A stretch of 64,000 nt of DNA from an uncultured Vicinamibacterales bacterium (GTDB lineage: Bacteria; Acidobacteriota; Vicinamibacteria; Vicinamibacterales; UBA8438): contig OY282382.1 in NCBI GenBank assembly GCA_958295905.1, positions 186,001 to 250,000 of the forward strand. Direction: 5' to 3'. The notes beneath the pieces were generated by a model, which did not search any database, was not told the DNA's origin, and saw nothing but the letters and a program-made list of their open reading frames with translations. Both the position numbers and the translations under genes were made by a program. Shown one piece after another: positions 8,286 through 17,097 of this stretch (positions are counted from its first letter, which is position 1; the number at the start of each line of letters is the position of its first letter).

Positions 8286-9443
8286 CTACTCCGTGAATTC
8301 CCTGGCCAGCTCGATCCACTCGCCGTACGGCGCCAGCTCCCGGTAGGCGCGCCAGTGCGCCCTGGCCTCTGCGGAGCGGCCGGTCTTCTCGAGCGTCACG
8401 GCCAGATAGAAGTGCGCGTCGGGATAGGTGGGTTCGATCTCGAGCGCGCGGCGGTAGTGCCGGACCGAGTCGCCATGGCGGCCGAGATCGTGATGAATGT
8501 TCCCGAGGTTGAAATGGGCCTCGAAACACCCGCCGTCGAGATGCATGGCGCGCTCGTACAGGGCCTGGGCCTCCACCAGCTCGTCGCGGGCGTAGTGGAC
8601 GTTGGCGAGATTGATCAGTGCGGGAACCAGGTTCGGATCCAGCATGAGCGCCTTGCGGTAGGCGATGCCGGCCAGAGCCTGATCCTGCTGATCGCCCTCG
8701 TCGAGGGCCTCCCCCTCCTGAAAGCAGGAGACCGCCATCGACCGCTGGACGGAGGACCCCGGATCAGCCCGTCCGTTTTCCGGCGCCCCCGCCTCCGCAG
8801 ACCGGGGCCGGGCGGGCCACGCCACGACGGTGGCCGGCGGCGGCTCCTCCTCCCCGCGCGGACCGAGATCCAAGGTCAACTGGCCGTGCTGCGCCGCCTC
8901 GAGGGCCCGCACCACCGCCCGGAACCGCACGCCGCGCCCGAGGTCGTCATTGACGCCGCGAACCGTCCGCAACCCTTGAAAGCCGTAGTAGCGATCGGTG
9001 TCGGTCCGGGCGGCGAGACGGACCAACGACCGTTTCTCGAGGCAGCGCAGATGATCTTCCCGGACCCGCGGGTAGCGGCGCAGGATCCGGCGCATGCTGT
9101 AGTACCGGCGGGCGAGAACCTCGACGGTGGGCAGCCCGCCGAGACGACAGAAGTCGTCCTCGGCCAGGATTCGCACGCTGCCCGGGGCCGCCGCGTTGAC
9201 GGCCTCGGCCTTCCGCAGCTTGGGACTGCGGACCGCGGATCCCGTGGTGGGGGCCGCGGAGCGCCTCGGCGCGGGCGAGCCCCCGCCCACGACCAGCATG
9301 GTCGTCCGCGGGGTCACGTCGTCGACCGCGGCGCCGCCCAACCGCTCCACGAGCTGTCGCGCGGCCCGGTGATGGACCGAGGCCAGCTTCCCCGCGAAAA
9401 CGACGACCTCATCGCGAAACGGAGAATCAGAGGGGGAAAGCAC
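8286..9443 (-). CDS. BRCT - helix-turn-helix-like - TPR protein
   Basis: About 385 residues. The N-terminus (about 10-60) matches a BRCT domain of the DNA-ligase type: VVVFAGKLASVHHRAARQLV and a hydrophobic TTMLVVGG strand. Around residues 110-170 there is a MerR-like segment, FCRLGGLPTVEVLARRYYSM and a following basic helix. From about 240 to the end there are at least three TPR units (ALINLANVHYARDELVEAQA, AHFNLGNIHHDLGRH, AHFYLAVTLEKTGRSAEARA). A role linking DNA or regulation to a protein scaffold is inference; the exact partner is unknown. The start is uncertain: GTG 9443 is favoured, and an in-frame ATG at 9545 would add 34 poorly conserved residues. A TATAGT hexamer overlaps the GTG. 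Confidence 0.7.
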   Translation of the reverse strand: MLSPSDSPFRDEVVVFAGKLASVHHRAARQLVERLGGAAVDDVTPRTTMLVVGGGSPAPRRSAAPTTGSAVRSPKLRKAEAVNAAAPGSVRILAEDDFCRLGGLPTVEVLARRYYSMRRILRRYPRVREDHLRCLEKRSLVRLAARTDTDRYYGFQGLRTVRGVNDDLGRGVRFRAVVRALEAAQHGQLTLDLGPRGEEEPPPATVVAWPARPRSAEAGAPENGRADPGSSVQRSMAVSCFQEGEALDEGDQQDQALAGIAYRKALMLDPNLVPALINLANVHYARDELVEAQALYERAMHLDGGCFEAHFNLGNIHHDLGRHGDSVRHYRRALEIEPTYPDAHFYLAVTLEKTGRSAEARAHWRAYRELAPYGEWIELAREFTE

Positions 9444-9568
9444 TATACCACCATGTGGAAGATGAACGAGAATACCCTTGAAGTCAAGCCGTCGGCACGG
9501 CGGGTCGCCGCCCAACCCGACGCCGGCGGCGCGGCCGCCCGCCACCGCCGATGGACAGGCAACCGCCG

Positions 9569-10555
9569 ATGATGCGCACGATCCTCGCGGGGGACGTCGG
9601 GGGCACCAAGACGTGGCTGGGGCTGTTCGACGCCGGCGCAGCCCGCCCCGCGCCGATCGAGACGGCGCGCTACGCGACGCGCGAGTTCGACGGGCTCGCA
9701 GACCTCGTGGCCCGCTTTCTCGATCGCGCCGGCGCCCGCGGGACCCCGGCGGCGGCCTGCTTCGGGGTGGCGGGACCGGTGCGGAACGGGATCGCGCAAC
9801 TGACCAACGTCCCGTGGGCGGCGGATGCCGACGAGATCGGGTGCCGCTTCGGGGTGGCGTCGGTCCACCTGCTCAACGACGTGGAGGCGATGGCCTGGGC
9901 GATACCGGAGCTCGCCGCGCACGAACTCGTGGCCCTGCGCCCCGGGGTCTCGGCGGCCCGCGGCAACGCGGCGCTGATCGCCCCCGGCACGGGGCTCGGC
10001 GAAGCCGGCCTGCACCGGGTCGGGGGCCGGCTGATTCCGATGGCCTCCGAGGGAGGGCATGCCGATTTCGCGGCCCGCACGCCGCGCGAGCTCGCGTTCG
10101 CGGCGGCGTTCGCGGCGGACCGGGGACGCGTCTCCCTCGAAGACGTGGTCTCGGGGCCGGGACTGGTCAACCTGCACGCGTTCACGCACCGCGCCGCCGT
10201 CTGCACCGGGGCCGCGTTGCCGGACGACCGCCGGGGCCGGCCCGCCGCGGTCACCGCGAACGCCCTCGCCGACACCTGCGCGGCCTGCGCGGAGACCCTG
10301 CGCCTGTTCGTGTCGGCGCTCGGGTCGGCGGCGGGCAATCTCGCGCTTCGGACCCTGGCCACCGCCGGCGTCTACGTCGGGGGCGGCATCGTGCCCTACC
10401 TGCTCCCCGCCCTGCAGCGGGGCGACTTCATCGACGCTTTCACCGACAAGCATCCGATGCGCGCCCTCCTTGAACGGGTACCGGTGCGGGTGATCGTGGA
10501 AGGGCGCCCGGCCCTGCTCGGAGCGGCCATCGCCGCCCGTGCGCTCTCGGAATAG
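9569..10555 (+). CDS. glk: Glucokinase
   Basis: 328-residue kinase of the bacterial Glk family (E. coli type rather than ROK type), which phosphorylates glucose at O6 with ATP in the cytoplasm. Visible are the phosphate-1 loop AGDVGGTKTWLGLF, LLNDVEAMAWAIPEL with the catalytic aspartate, the ATP-site IAPGTGLGEA, ASEGGHADFAA and the late glycine motif VYVGGGIVPYLLPAL. Two consecutive ATG codons (9569, 9572) are possible starts, and an in-frame ATG at 9551 would add six residues. No sugar transporter or glycolytic neighbour is present. Confidence 0.9.
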   Translation: MMRTILAGDVGGTKTWLGLFDAGAARPAPIETARYATREFDGLADLVARFLDRAGARGTPAAACFGVAGPVRNGIAQLTNVPWAADADEIGCRFGVASVHLLNDVEAMAWAIPELAAHELVALRPGVSAARGNAALIAPGTGLGEAGLHRVGGRLIPMASEGGHADFAARTPRELAFAAAFAADRGRVSLEDVVSGPGLVNLHAFTHRAAVCTGAALPDDRRGRPAAVTANALADTCAACAETLRLFVSALGSAAGNLALRTLATAGVYVGGGIVPYLLPALQRGDFIDAFTDKHPMRALLERVPVRVIVEGRPALLGAAIAARALSE

Positions 10556-10597
10556 CCGGCGTGGACGACGCCGGCAACCTGGAAGGACGGTACTCAC

Positions 10598-12403
10598 GTG
10601 CATGGACGCCCGCTCGTCGCCGCGGCCCTGATCGCAGCCTCCGCACCGCCGCCGGCGCACGCCCGCCCGGTCGAGCCGATCGTCTATTCAGTGCGGTTTC
10701 CGGCGCCGCACACCCACTACGTCACGATCGACGCCCGGGTCCCGACCGGCGGCCGGCCCGACGTCGAGCTGATGATGGCGGTGTGGACGCCGGGGTCGTA
10801 CCTGATTCGCGAGTACGCCCGCCACGTCGAAGGCGTCACCGCGCGCACCCCGGGCGGCGACCGGCTGCCGGTGGAGAAGTCGCGGAAGAACCGCTGGCGC
10901 GCGGCCACCGGCGGCGCGGACGCCATCGTGGTCTCGTACCAGGTCTACGGGCGCGAGATGTCGGTGCGCACGAACTGGATCGAGACCGACTTCGCGATGC
11001 TGAACGGCGCTCCGACGTTCCTCACCCTGGCCGACGACGAGGGCCGCCGCCCCCACGACGTCGTCTTGGAGCTCCCGGACGGGTGGCGCGGAACCGCGAC
11101 GGGGCTGCCCCCGCACCCCGGCCGCGCCCCCCACGCCTATCGCGCCCCGGACTTCGACACCCTGGTCGATTCACCGATCGTCGCCGGCAATCCGGCGGTC
11201 TATCCGTTCACCGTGGCCGGGGTGCCCCACCACCTCGTCAACCTCGGCGAATCGGGAGTCTGGGACGGCCCGCGGTCGGCGGAGGACGCGGAGCGGATCA
11301 CGCGGGAGCTGCATCGGATGTGGGGGCTGATGCCGTACGAGCGCTATCGGTTCCTGAACCTGATCACCGAAGCCGGCGGGGGGCTGGAGCACCGCAACTC
11401 GACGCTGCTCATGACCAGCCGCTGGGCGACGTCGTCACGGCCGCGGTACCTGCGCTGGCTCGGCCTCGTCAGCCACGAGCTGTTCCACGCCTGGAACGGA
11501 AAGCGTCTCCGGCCGATCGAGCTCGGGCCGTTCGACTACGAGGCCGAGGTCCATACCGAGAGCCTGTGGGTCGTCGAGGGGCTGACCTCGTACTATGCGG
11601 ACCTCGTGGTGCACCGGGCGGGGCTCTCCACCGAGACGGAGTATCTGCAGGCGCTGTCCCGCCGGATCCGCGGGCTGCAGACCACGCCGGGACGGGCGGT
11701 GCAGCCGGTGGCGCTGGCGTCCTACGACGCGTGGATCAAGTTCTACCGCGGCGACGAGAACTCGCGGAACACCTCGGTCAGCTACTACACCAAGGGAGCC
11801 GTCGTCGGCTTCCTGCTCGACATGCGGATACGCGCCGCGACCGGCGGAGCGAAGACCCTCGACGACGTCCTTCGGCGCGCCTACGCCCGGTACTCCGGGG
11901 CCCGCGGGTTCATGCCGAACGAGTTCCGGGCCACGGCGGAAGCGGTGGCCGGCAAGCCTCTGTCGGGGTGGTTCGCGCATGCCCTCGACTCGACCGGCGA
12001 GCTGGACTACGCGGAGGCCCTGGACTGGCTGGGACTGACCTTCGGCGACGATGCCGACCCGGGCGGGGACGGCTGGCTCGGCGTCGTCACACGCAACGCC
12101 GACGGCCGTCTCCTGGTGGCGCAGGTGCCGCGGGGCACCCCGGCCCACGCGGCCGGCTTCAACGTCGGCGACGAGATTCTCGCGATCGGCGGCCACCGGG
12201 TGCTGCCGTCCGAATGGAACGCGCGGATCGCCGAGGCGGCGCCGGGCACCCGCCTCGACGTCCTCGCGGCGCGGCGGGGCGCGCTCCGCCGGATCCCGGT
12301 GGAGACGGCGGCGGCCCCGGCCGAAAGCTGGGAGCTCCAGCCGGTCGACGAGCCGACCCCGGCGCAGACCCGGAACCGCGGGGCGTGGCTGTCGGGCTCC
12401 TGA
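10598..12403 (+). CDS. M61 family metallopeptidase with PDZ domain
   Basis: 601-residue exported peptidase. A short signal peptide (to about residue 22) is followed by the M61 N-terminal beta domain, a gluzincin catalytic domain with zinc motif SHELFHAWN (about residue 291) and the third ligand glutamate in [11 protein letters not shown] (about 326), and a C-terminal PDZ domain (about 490-565) with [20 protein letters not shown]. Members are glycyl aminopeptidases acting in the periplasm or outside the cell. The start is GTG 10598, preceded by GGAAGG at suitable distance and giving the signal peptide directly. It converges with the deacetylase gene after 88 bp; the gap has no clear terminator. 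Confidence 0.9.
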   Translation: MHGRPLVAAALIAASAPPPAHARPVEPIVYSVRFPAPHTHYVTIDARVPTGGRPDVELMMAVWTPGSYLIREYARHVEGVTARTPGGDRLPVEKSRKNRWRAATGGADAIVVSYQVYGREMSVRTNWIETDFAMLNGAPTFLTLADDEGRRPHDVVLELPDGWRGTATGLPPHPGRAPHAYRAPDFDTLVDSPIVAGNPAVYPFTVAGVPHHLVNLGESGVWDGPRSAEDAERITRELHRMWGLMPYERYRFLNLITEAGGGLEHRNSTLLMTSRWATSSRPRYLRWLGLVSHELFHAWNGKRLRPIELGPFDYEAEVHTESLWVVEGLTSYYADLVVHRAGLSTETEYLQALSRRIRGLQTTPGRAVQPVALASYDAWIKFYRGDENSRNTSVSYYTKGAVVGFLLDMRIRAATGGAKTLDDVLRRAYARYSGARGFMPNEFRATAEAVAGKPLSGWFAHALDSTGELDYAEALDWLGLTFGDDADPGGDGWLGVVTRNADGRLLVAQVPRGTPAHAAGFNVGDEILAIGGHRVLPSEWNARIAEAAPGTRLDVLAARRGALRRIPVETAAAPAESWELQPVDEPTPAQTRNRGAWLSGS

Positions 12404-12491
12404 CCTGACGACACACTCTTTTACCCAAGTGTTTTCCCGCTCGAATGATTCGCACTTGACCGGGGTCGGGCGTCCCGCCGATGGAGGCGGC

Positions 12492-13199
12492 TCAGCAGAC
12501 GGTGCCGAACGCGAATCCCGCCTCGCGCAGCGCCGGCACGAGGCCGGCGGTGGCTTCAACGGCGTAGCCGCGGTCCGGGCGCGGATCCTCGTGGTGGCCG
12601 TCGTGCATCACGATGATGTCACCGTCGGACACCCGCCCCGCGAAGCGCCGCACCAGCCGCGCGGGGTCCCGGGTCCGGAACCAGTCCCAGTCCCAGAGGA
12701 ACCAGCCCCACCCGACGAGGGTGTGGTCGATCCGCGCGAGCCCCTCGTACATCCGCCCGCTGCGCCATCCGCCGTGCGGCCGGAACGCCGGACACGGCCG
12801 ATGACCGGTGAGCCGCTCGATGCGGTCGGCGGTTCCGATCAGGGTCCGGCCGAGATCGTCGGGGGCCAGCAGCATCAGCCGGCGCGTATGCGAGTGCAGC
12901 GCCACCGCGTGCCCCTCCCGGAACGTCCGCTCGACGATGGGCGCGGTCTCGGCGGTGAGGTGGCGGTCGAGCACGAAGAACGTCGCGACCGCGCCCTCGC
13001 GGGCCAGCGCGTCGAGCAGCGCCGGCGTCGCGGTCGGGTTCGGACCGTCGTCGTAGGTAAGATAGACGGTGGGCGTGCCGCCGGCCGGCATGCTCCAGCG
13101 GGAGGGGGCCGGCGTCAGCGCGTCGAGCAGGAACGGAAAGGGAGCGATATGCGAAAGCAACAGCACACCGGCCCCGGCGGCGACGAACAGCAGGAACAT
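12492..13199 (-). CDS. Polysaccharide deacetylase (NodB domain)
   Basis: 235-residue protein with an N-terminal hydrophobic anchor (residues 2-22) and a NodB homology domain: motif 1 TYDDGPNP with the catalytic and metal aspartates, motif 2 HSHTRRL giving the two metal histidines, motif 3 RPHGGWRSG, and a closing [15 protein letters not shown]. Such enzymes remove N- or O-acetyl groups from peptidoglycan, chitin-like or capsular polymers at the cell surface; the substrate cannot be told here. Its ATG is 51 bp from the GTG of the divergently transcribed methyltransferase gene, so the two probably share a promoter region. Confidence 0.85.
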   Translation of the reverse strand: MFLLFVAAGAGVLLLSHIAPFPFLLDALTPAPSRWSMPAGGTPTVYLTYDDGPNPTATPALLDALAREGAVATFFVLDRHLTAETAPIVERTFREGHAVALHSHTRRLMLLAPDDLGRTLIGTADRIERLTGHRPCPAFRPHGGWRSGRMYEGLARIDHTLVGWGWFLWDWDWFRTRDPARLVRRFAGRVSDGDIIVMHDGHHEDPRPDRGYAVEATAGLVPALREAGFAFGTVC

Positions 13200-13250
13200 C
13201 GGTGTCGTCCTGGTCGCGGTCGGCGCACCCGGCCCGGCGGGGCCGGCGCC

Positions 13251-13985
13251 GTGACCGTCCTGGTCCTGGGCCTCCTCGCCTGCCCGGCTCCCGCAGGCAC
13301 CGGGGTCGACGCCTCGTCAGGCGTCCCGAACGCGCCGGCCCAGCCCCCGTCCGATCGGGAGAGCGAACGCATGCGCATGGTCGAGCGACAGCTCATCGCC
13401 CGCGACATCACCGATACCCGCGTGATAGACGCCATGCGGCGGGTGCCGCGCCACCGTTTCGTCCCCGAAGACCTGAGCGCGCAGGCCTACGACGATCGGC
13501 CGCTGCCGATCGGGTATCGGCAGACCATTTCCCAGCCCTACGTCGTGGCCTACATGACCCAGGCCCTGCGGTTGGCGCCCGACGCGCGGGTGCTCGAGAT
13601 CGGCACCGGGTCGGGTTATCAGACCGCGGTGCTCGCCGAGCTGGCCGACACCGTCCACTCCATCGAGATCGTGCCCCCGCTGGCCGCGCGCGCCGCCGCC
13701 GCCCTCGCCGGGATGGGCTACGGCAACGTGCGCGTCCGCGAAGGAGACGGCTACGCCGGGTGGCCCGAGGCGGCGCCTTTCGACGCCATCATGGTGACCG
13801 CCGCGCCGGATCACGTCCCGCAACCCCTCGTCGACCAGTTGGCGGTCGGCGGACGGATGATCGTCCCGGTGGGCGCGCACCGCCAGACGCTGACCGTCCT
13901 GATGCGCACCGACGAGGGCGTCACCGAAGAGGCGACGCTCCCGGTGCTCTTCGTCCCGATGACCGGCGAGGCGGAACGCCGCTGA
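13251..13985 (+). CDS. pcm: Secreted protein-L-isoaspartate O-methyltransferase-like protein
   Basis: 244 residues. A hydrophobic segment at the N-terminus (residues 2-18) looks like a signal peptide, which is unusual because PIMT normally works in the cytoplasm. The catalytic part is a typical [35 protein letters not shown], the signature [14 protein letters not shown], the SAM loop [14 protein letters not shown] (about 113) and [14 protein letters not shown]. It would repair isoaspartyl residues by carboxyl methylation. GTG 13251 is chosen since it gives a compact signal peptide; an in-frame ATG at 13149 would overlap the divergent deacetylase gene. Periplasmic location needs a local SAM supply, so its activity there is uncertain. 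Confidence 0.82.
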   Translation: MTVLVLGLLACPAPAGTGVDASSGVPNAPAQPPSDRESERMRMVERQLIARDITDTRVIDAMRRVPRHRFVPEDLSAQAYDDRPLPIGYRQTISQPYVVAYMTQALRLAPDARVLEIGTGSGYQTAVLAELADTVHSIEIVPPLAARAAAALAGMGYGNVRVREGDGYAGWPEAAPFDAIMVTAAPDHVPQPLVDQLAVGGRMIVPVGAHRQTLTVLMRTDEGVTEEATLPVLFVPMTGEAERR

Positions 13986-14080
13986 AACGGCCGCCGGTGA
14001 CCGTGGCCGCCCGCGGAACAGCCGCCCGCGCGAACAGCCCCGCGGCATCCCGCCGCCGCCGCCGCGGGCTCCGCCCGCCG

Positions 14081-15157
14081 CTACGAAACGGTGGCCGGGG
14101 CGGCGGCGCCGAGGGCGGCGATCGACACCTCGGCCGCGGTCCGCTCCGCCACGTCGCGAAACGCCTGGGCCGCCGGCGACTCCGGCTCCGACGTGACGAT
14201 GGGATTGCCGTTGTCCCCACCTTCGCGGATCGGCTGACAGATCGGAATCCGCCCCAGGAACGGGACCCCCATCGCCTCGGCCGCGGCCTCGCCGCCGCCT
14301 TTTCCGAAAATATCGCTCTCGTGGCGGCAGCTCGGGCACACGAAGTGGCTCATGTTCTCGACCAGGCCGAGAACCGGCACGTTCAGCTTCCGGTACATCG
14401 CCACCGCGCGGCGGGAGTCGGCGAGAGAGACGATCTGGGGGGTCGTCACCACGACCGCCCCCGACACCGGCACGGTCTGGCTCAGGCTCAGCGCGACGTC
14501 CCCGGTCCCGGGGGGCATGTCGACCACCAAGTAGTCCAGCTCGTCCCACCGCACCTCCCGGAAGAACTGCTGCACGACGCCGTGCAGCATCGGGCCGCGC
14601 CAGATGATCGGGGTCTCGTCCTGGGTCAGGAACCCCATCGACACCACGGGAATCCCGTGCTTCCGGGCCGGCTTGATCTTCTTGCCGTCGGTCTCGAGCT
14701 GGGCGCGCACGCCGAGCATGATCGGGATGTTGGGCCCGTAGACGTCCGCGTCGATCAAGCCGACGCGCCCGCCGTATCGGGACAGCGCCAGGGCGAGATT
14801 CACCGCCACCGTGCTCTTGCCGACGCCCCCCTTGCCGGCCCCGACCGCGATGACGTTCTTCACGCCGGGGATGGGGGCGCGGCCCGCGTCCGGCGAGGCC
14901 ACCGCGCGCACGTTCGCGGTCATCTCGACGGAGACGCCGGCCACCCCGTCGACGCCGGAGACGGCGGCCACCGCCTGATCGTGCATCTGCTCCTTGACCG
15001 GACACGCCGGAGTCGTAAGCTCTATGGTGAACGACACCTGCCCGGCCTCGATGCGCAGGTCCTTGACGAACCCGAGGCTGACGATGTCGCGGCCCAGATC
15101 CGGATCCCGCACGACGCGAAGCGCTTCCATCACCGTGGACGGTTCGACTGATTGCAT
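14081..15157 (-). CDS. Mrp/ApbC-type iron-sulfur carrier ATPase
   Basis: 358-residue P-loop ATPase of the Mrp/NBP35 family, which holds and transfers [4Fe-4S] clusters to apo-proteins. An N-terminal MIP18/DUF59 domain (residues ~5-85; TPACPVKEQM) is followed by the deviant Walker A loop AGKGGVGKSTVAVNLALAL (about 107), LIDADVYGPNIPIM, the switch VVDMPPGTGDVALSL and the cluster-binding pair in FVCPSCRHES. Length and order are standard. It stands alone; the nearest Fe-S gene is the ErpA-like protein at 35.5 kb. Confidence 0.92.
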   Translation of the reverse strand: MQSVEPSTVMEALRVVRDPDLGRDIVSLGFVKDLRIEAGQVSFTIELTTPACPVKEQMHDQAVAAVSGVDGVAGVSVEMTANVRAVASPDAGRAPIPGVKNVIAVGAGKGGVGKSTVAVNLALALSRYGGRVGLIDADVYGPNIPIMLGVRAQLETDGKKIKPARKHGIPVVSMGFLTQDETPIIWRGPMLHGVVQQFFREVRWDELDYLVVDMPPGTGDVALSLSQTVPVSGAVVVTTPQIVSLADSRRAVAMYRKLNVPVLGLVENMSHFVCPSCRHESDIFGKGGGEAAAEAMGVPFLGRIPICQPIREGGDNGNPIVTSEPESPAAQAFRDVAERTAAEVSIAALGAAAPATVS

Positions 15158-15314
15158 GTCCTCGACACTTCCTGGTCACGATAACCGTGACGACAAGGGA
15201 ACTCTCAGCTTAGTCAGATCGTCAGAACCCTGACAAGCGCACCCGAATGGACGGCCCGTCGCGCACGCGCCCGGAATCGTGTCCGACCGCCGGTTCATGC
15301 CCCGGAGATCACCG

Positions 15315-15740
15315 ATGACCGACGAACAGACGCCCGATTCGGCGACACCGCCTCCGCCTCCACCGCCGTCCCCGCCGGCACCACCGCCGCCGGAATCACC
15401 GCCGCCGGGTACTGGGTCACCGGAAACGGCGTCACCCAACCGGGGGTTGATGGTGGTGCTGGCGTACCTGTGGCTTCTGGCCATCGTCCCGCTCCTCGTG
15501 GAAGAGCAGGACCCGGAAGTGCGGTGGCACGCCAAGCACGGGCTGGTCCTGTTCGGGGCCGAATTCGTGGGGTTCATCGCCCTCGCGATCGTGGGCGGCA
15601 TCGTCGGGTGGTTCGCCTTCCTGCTGGTCCCGCTGGCGCAGCTCGGGGTGCTGGTGCTCCATGTCGCCTGTATCGCGAAGGGACTGCAGGGCGGCCGATT
15701 GCTGATACCCGGCATCAGCGAGTACACCGACAGATTCTAG
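15315..15740 (+). CDS. DUF4870-like membrane protein with proline-rich N-terminus
   Basis: 141 residues. Residues ~7-40 are almost entirely proline with serine and alanine. They are followed by three hydrophobic helices (LMVVLAYLWLLAIVPLL, LFGAEFVGFIALAIVGGIV, LLVPLAQLGVLVLHVACI) with the short loop EVRWHAKHGLVLF between the first two, a pattern seen in the DUF4870/Tic20-like family of unknown function. The ATG at 15315 has a GGAG about 8 nt before it; earlier in-frame starts (15279, 15297) lack this. A strong R2 hairpin begins about 11 bp after the stop and may end its transcript. Confidence 0.72.
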   Translation: MTDEQTPDSATPPPPPPPSPPAPPPPESPPPGTGSPETASPNRGLMVVLAYLWLLAIVPLLVEEQDPEVRWHAKHGLVLFGAEFVGFIALAIVGGIVGWFAFLLVPLAQLGVLVLHVACIAKGLQGGRLLIPGISEYTDRF

Positions 15741-15872
15741 CCCGGAAATCGTCGCCGTAGGAGTTTCGCTGACGCGAAACTCCTACGGCGACCGCAAGGT
15801 CGCGCTGCGGCCTCCGATTGCCGCCCAACCAATCCGCCGGGAATCCGCGCCGGTCCACGGCGCAGACTCCCG
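15739..15872. repeat. Best copy of dispersed hairpin repeat R2
   Basis: Positions 15751-15769 and 15774-15792 form a perfect 19-bp stem with a 4-nt loop. A second, smaller palindrome (CGCGCCG against CGGCGC) lies at 15846-15870. The intervening block, GCGGCCTCCGATTGCCGCCC, is shared with the copies at 5140 and 53381. It sits between converging genes. It may be a REP-type element or a terminator; no T-tract follows the stem. Confidence 0.65.
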
Positions 15873-15944
15873 CCCCGGAAAATCGCCGCCCGCGGCGCCG
15901 TTCGCCGCCGGGGGGTGGAGTCCCGCGGCGCGCCGCCCGGGCTT

Positions 15945-16538
15945 CTACGGCACGGAGATTCGCATCTGGACGCGGGCGGCCGGGGCATAAGGCGGGGTCA
16001 CGTCGAAACGCAGACGGGTGCCGTCCTGAACCCCCGGCGGCACCATGAGCTGAAGCTGGTGCGGCAGCAGCCCCGCCCCGCTGCCTTCGCAGGCGCCGCA
16101 GGGGTCGAGCCAGACCTCGCCGCGGCCGCCGCAAGCCGGACAGGTGTGACGCAGGGACACATCGAAGGGCACGCTGACGCCGCTGTCCGCCTGCGACGGG
16201 GTCAGGCGCACGTCGGCGGACAGGGCGCGCGGGGCGGCCGCACCGAAGAACGACCGGCGCATGCGGTCGACGAGCTTCGACATCGAAGGAAAGTCGACGT
16301 CGACCTCGTCGCGAAAGGCATCCTCGCACCCCGCCTCCGCCGCGCGCGGTCCCGGCGCCGCCCCGGCCCGTGCCGGCGGGCTCACGGCGTACGCCACGTG
16401 CCACGAATCGAGCCGGCCGCCGGAACCTGGATCGCCGCGCCGCGCCCGGCGCCGCCGGGCGAGTTCGCGATACGCACGCCGGACCTCGTGGCGCGTGGGC
16501 GAATGCGGCAACCCGAGTCTCCGGTGATAGTCGGACAT
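15945..16538 (-). CDS. DnaJ-like protein with degenerate J domain and single zinc finger
   Basis: 197 residues. The N-terminus (SDYHRRLGLPHSPTRHEVRR) matches helices I-II of a J domain, but the HPD tripeptide needed to stimulate DnaK is absent. A linker and a partial DnaJ C-terminal region follow, with one zinc module, CPACGGRG..CGACEGSG (half the usual four repeats), and the PPGVQDGTRLRF motif of the substrate-binding beta domain. The protein is about half the length of DnaJ. It may bind clients without recruiting DnaK, or be a decayed paralogue. The ATG at 16538 gives the family N-terminus. Confidence 0.7.
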   Translation of the reverse strand: MSDYHRRLGLPHSPTRHEVRRAYRELARRRRARRGDPGSGGRLDSWHVAYAVSPPARAGAAPGPRAAEAGCEDAFRDEVDVDFPSMSKLVDRMRRSFFGAAAPRALSADVRLTPSQADSGVSVPFDVSLRHTCPACGGRGEVWLDPCGACEGSGAGLLPHQLQLMVPPGVQDGTRLRFDVTPPYAPAARVQMRISVP

Positions 16539-16570
16539 CGGCCACCTACCTTAGGAGTGGCGCTCCAGCC

Positions 16571-16599
16571 TTGTCAATAGACGAACCCGGTGCTACCGT
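16571..16599 (+). promoter_or_regulatory. Sigma70-like promoter of the small zinc-ribbon gene
   Basis: TTGTCA at 16571-16576, a 17-nt spacer and TACCGT at 16594-16599. The ATG follows 7 nt later, which predicts a leaderless transcript. Confidence 0.45.
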
Positions 16600-16606
16600 C
16601 GCCCTC

Positions 16607-16804
16607 ATGCCCGACCCAGCGACCCCGGCCGGGGACCCGGCCGCTCCCACGTTGCCGACCTGTCCGGACTGCGGCGGGATTCTCGAACCCACCGCCCCGC
16701 CCTGGCAGTCGTTGATGGAAGCGCTTCCCTCGAACCGGACGAGCCCCCCGAAGCGCGAAACCGCCCGCTGGCAGTGCCTGATCTGCGGGTATCGAAGACC
16801 GTAG
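16607..16804 (+). CDS. Small zinc-ribbon protein
   Basis: 65 residues with two CxxC knuckles, PTCPDCGGIL near the N-terminus and WQCLICGYRRP at the very end, 33 residues apart. The arrangement is a classic zinc ribbon with a disordered loop between. No specific family is recognised; similar tiny ribbons often touch nucleic acid or regulate translation, but that is not shown here. A promoter-like TTGTCA-17-TACCGT lies directly before the ATG. Another small gene on the same strand follows after a short tandem repeat. Confidence 0.6.
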   Translation: MPDPATPAGDPAAPTLPTCPDCGGILEPTAPPWQSLMEALPSNRTSPPKRETARWQCLICGYRRP

Positions 16805-16849
16805 GCGTCTGCCCGGTACGAGAAGATCGTAGGCGTCTGCCCGGTACGA
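16801..16849. repeat. Two tandem copies of a 28-bp unit
   Basis: Twenty-one bases starting GTAGGCGTCTGCCCGG at 16801 recur at 16829. The first copy overlaps the stop codon of the zinc-ribbon gene, and the second lies just before the next small gene, so the duplication spans their junction. Confidence 0.65.
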
Positions 16850-16866
16850 TAGGATGTCAGGCGGCC

Positions 16867-17064
16867 ATGACGACTGACAGCATCCAGTTGGACATCAGAA
16901 CCGCGTCCCGCGGCGCGCATTGGATCGCCTGGGTCACCCGGGACGGACGGGACGAACCACTCGATTCGGTCATCCTCGTGGGCCGCACCCAGGCCGACGC
17001 CGAGGCCGAGGCCCGGACCTGGGCGGACCGGCTGGTCGCCGATCCGGCCCTGATCCGAAGCTGA
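16867..17064 (+). CDS. Hypothetical 65-residue protein
   Basis: Short protein with the pattern of a small alpha/beta domain: strand-rich SIQLDIRTASRGAHWIAWVT, a turn, DSVILVGRTQADAEAEARTW and a closing helix. The phrase VGRTQADAEAEARTWADRL looks like the helix of DUF2188/DUF1508-like minidomains, but I cannot assign it. The ATG is preceded by AGGCGG at a fair distance. It faces the addA gene tail to tail, 33 bp away. Confidence 0.5.
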   Translation: MTTDSIQLDIRTASRGAHWIAWVTRDGRDEPLDSVILVGRTQADAEAEARTWADRLVADPALIRS

Positions 17065-17097
17065 CCGCGCCCGCCGGAGCCTGATCGCGGACACCGG

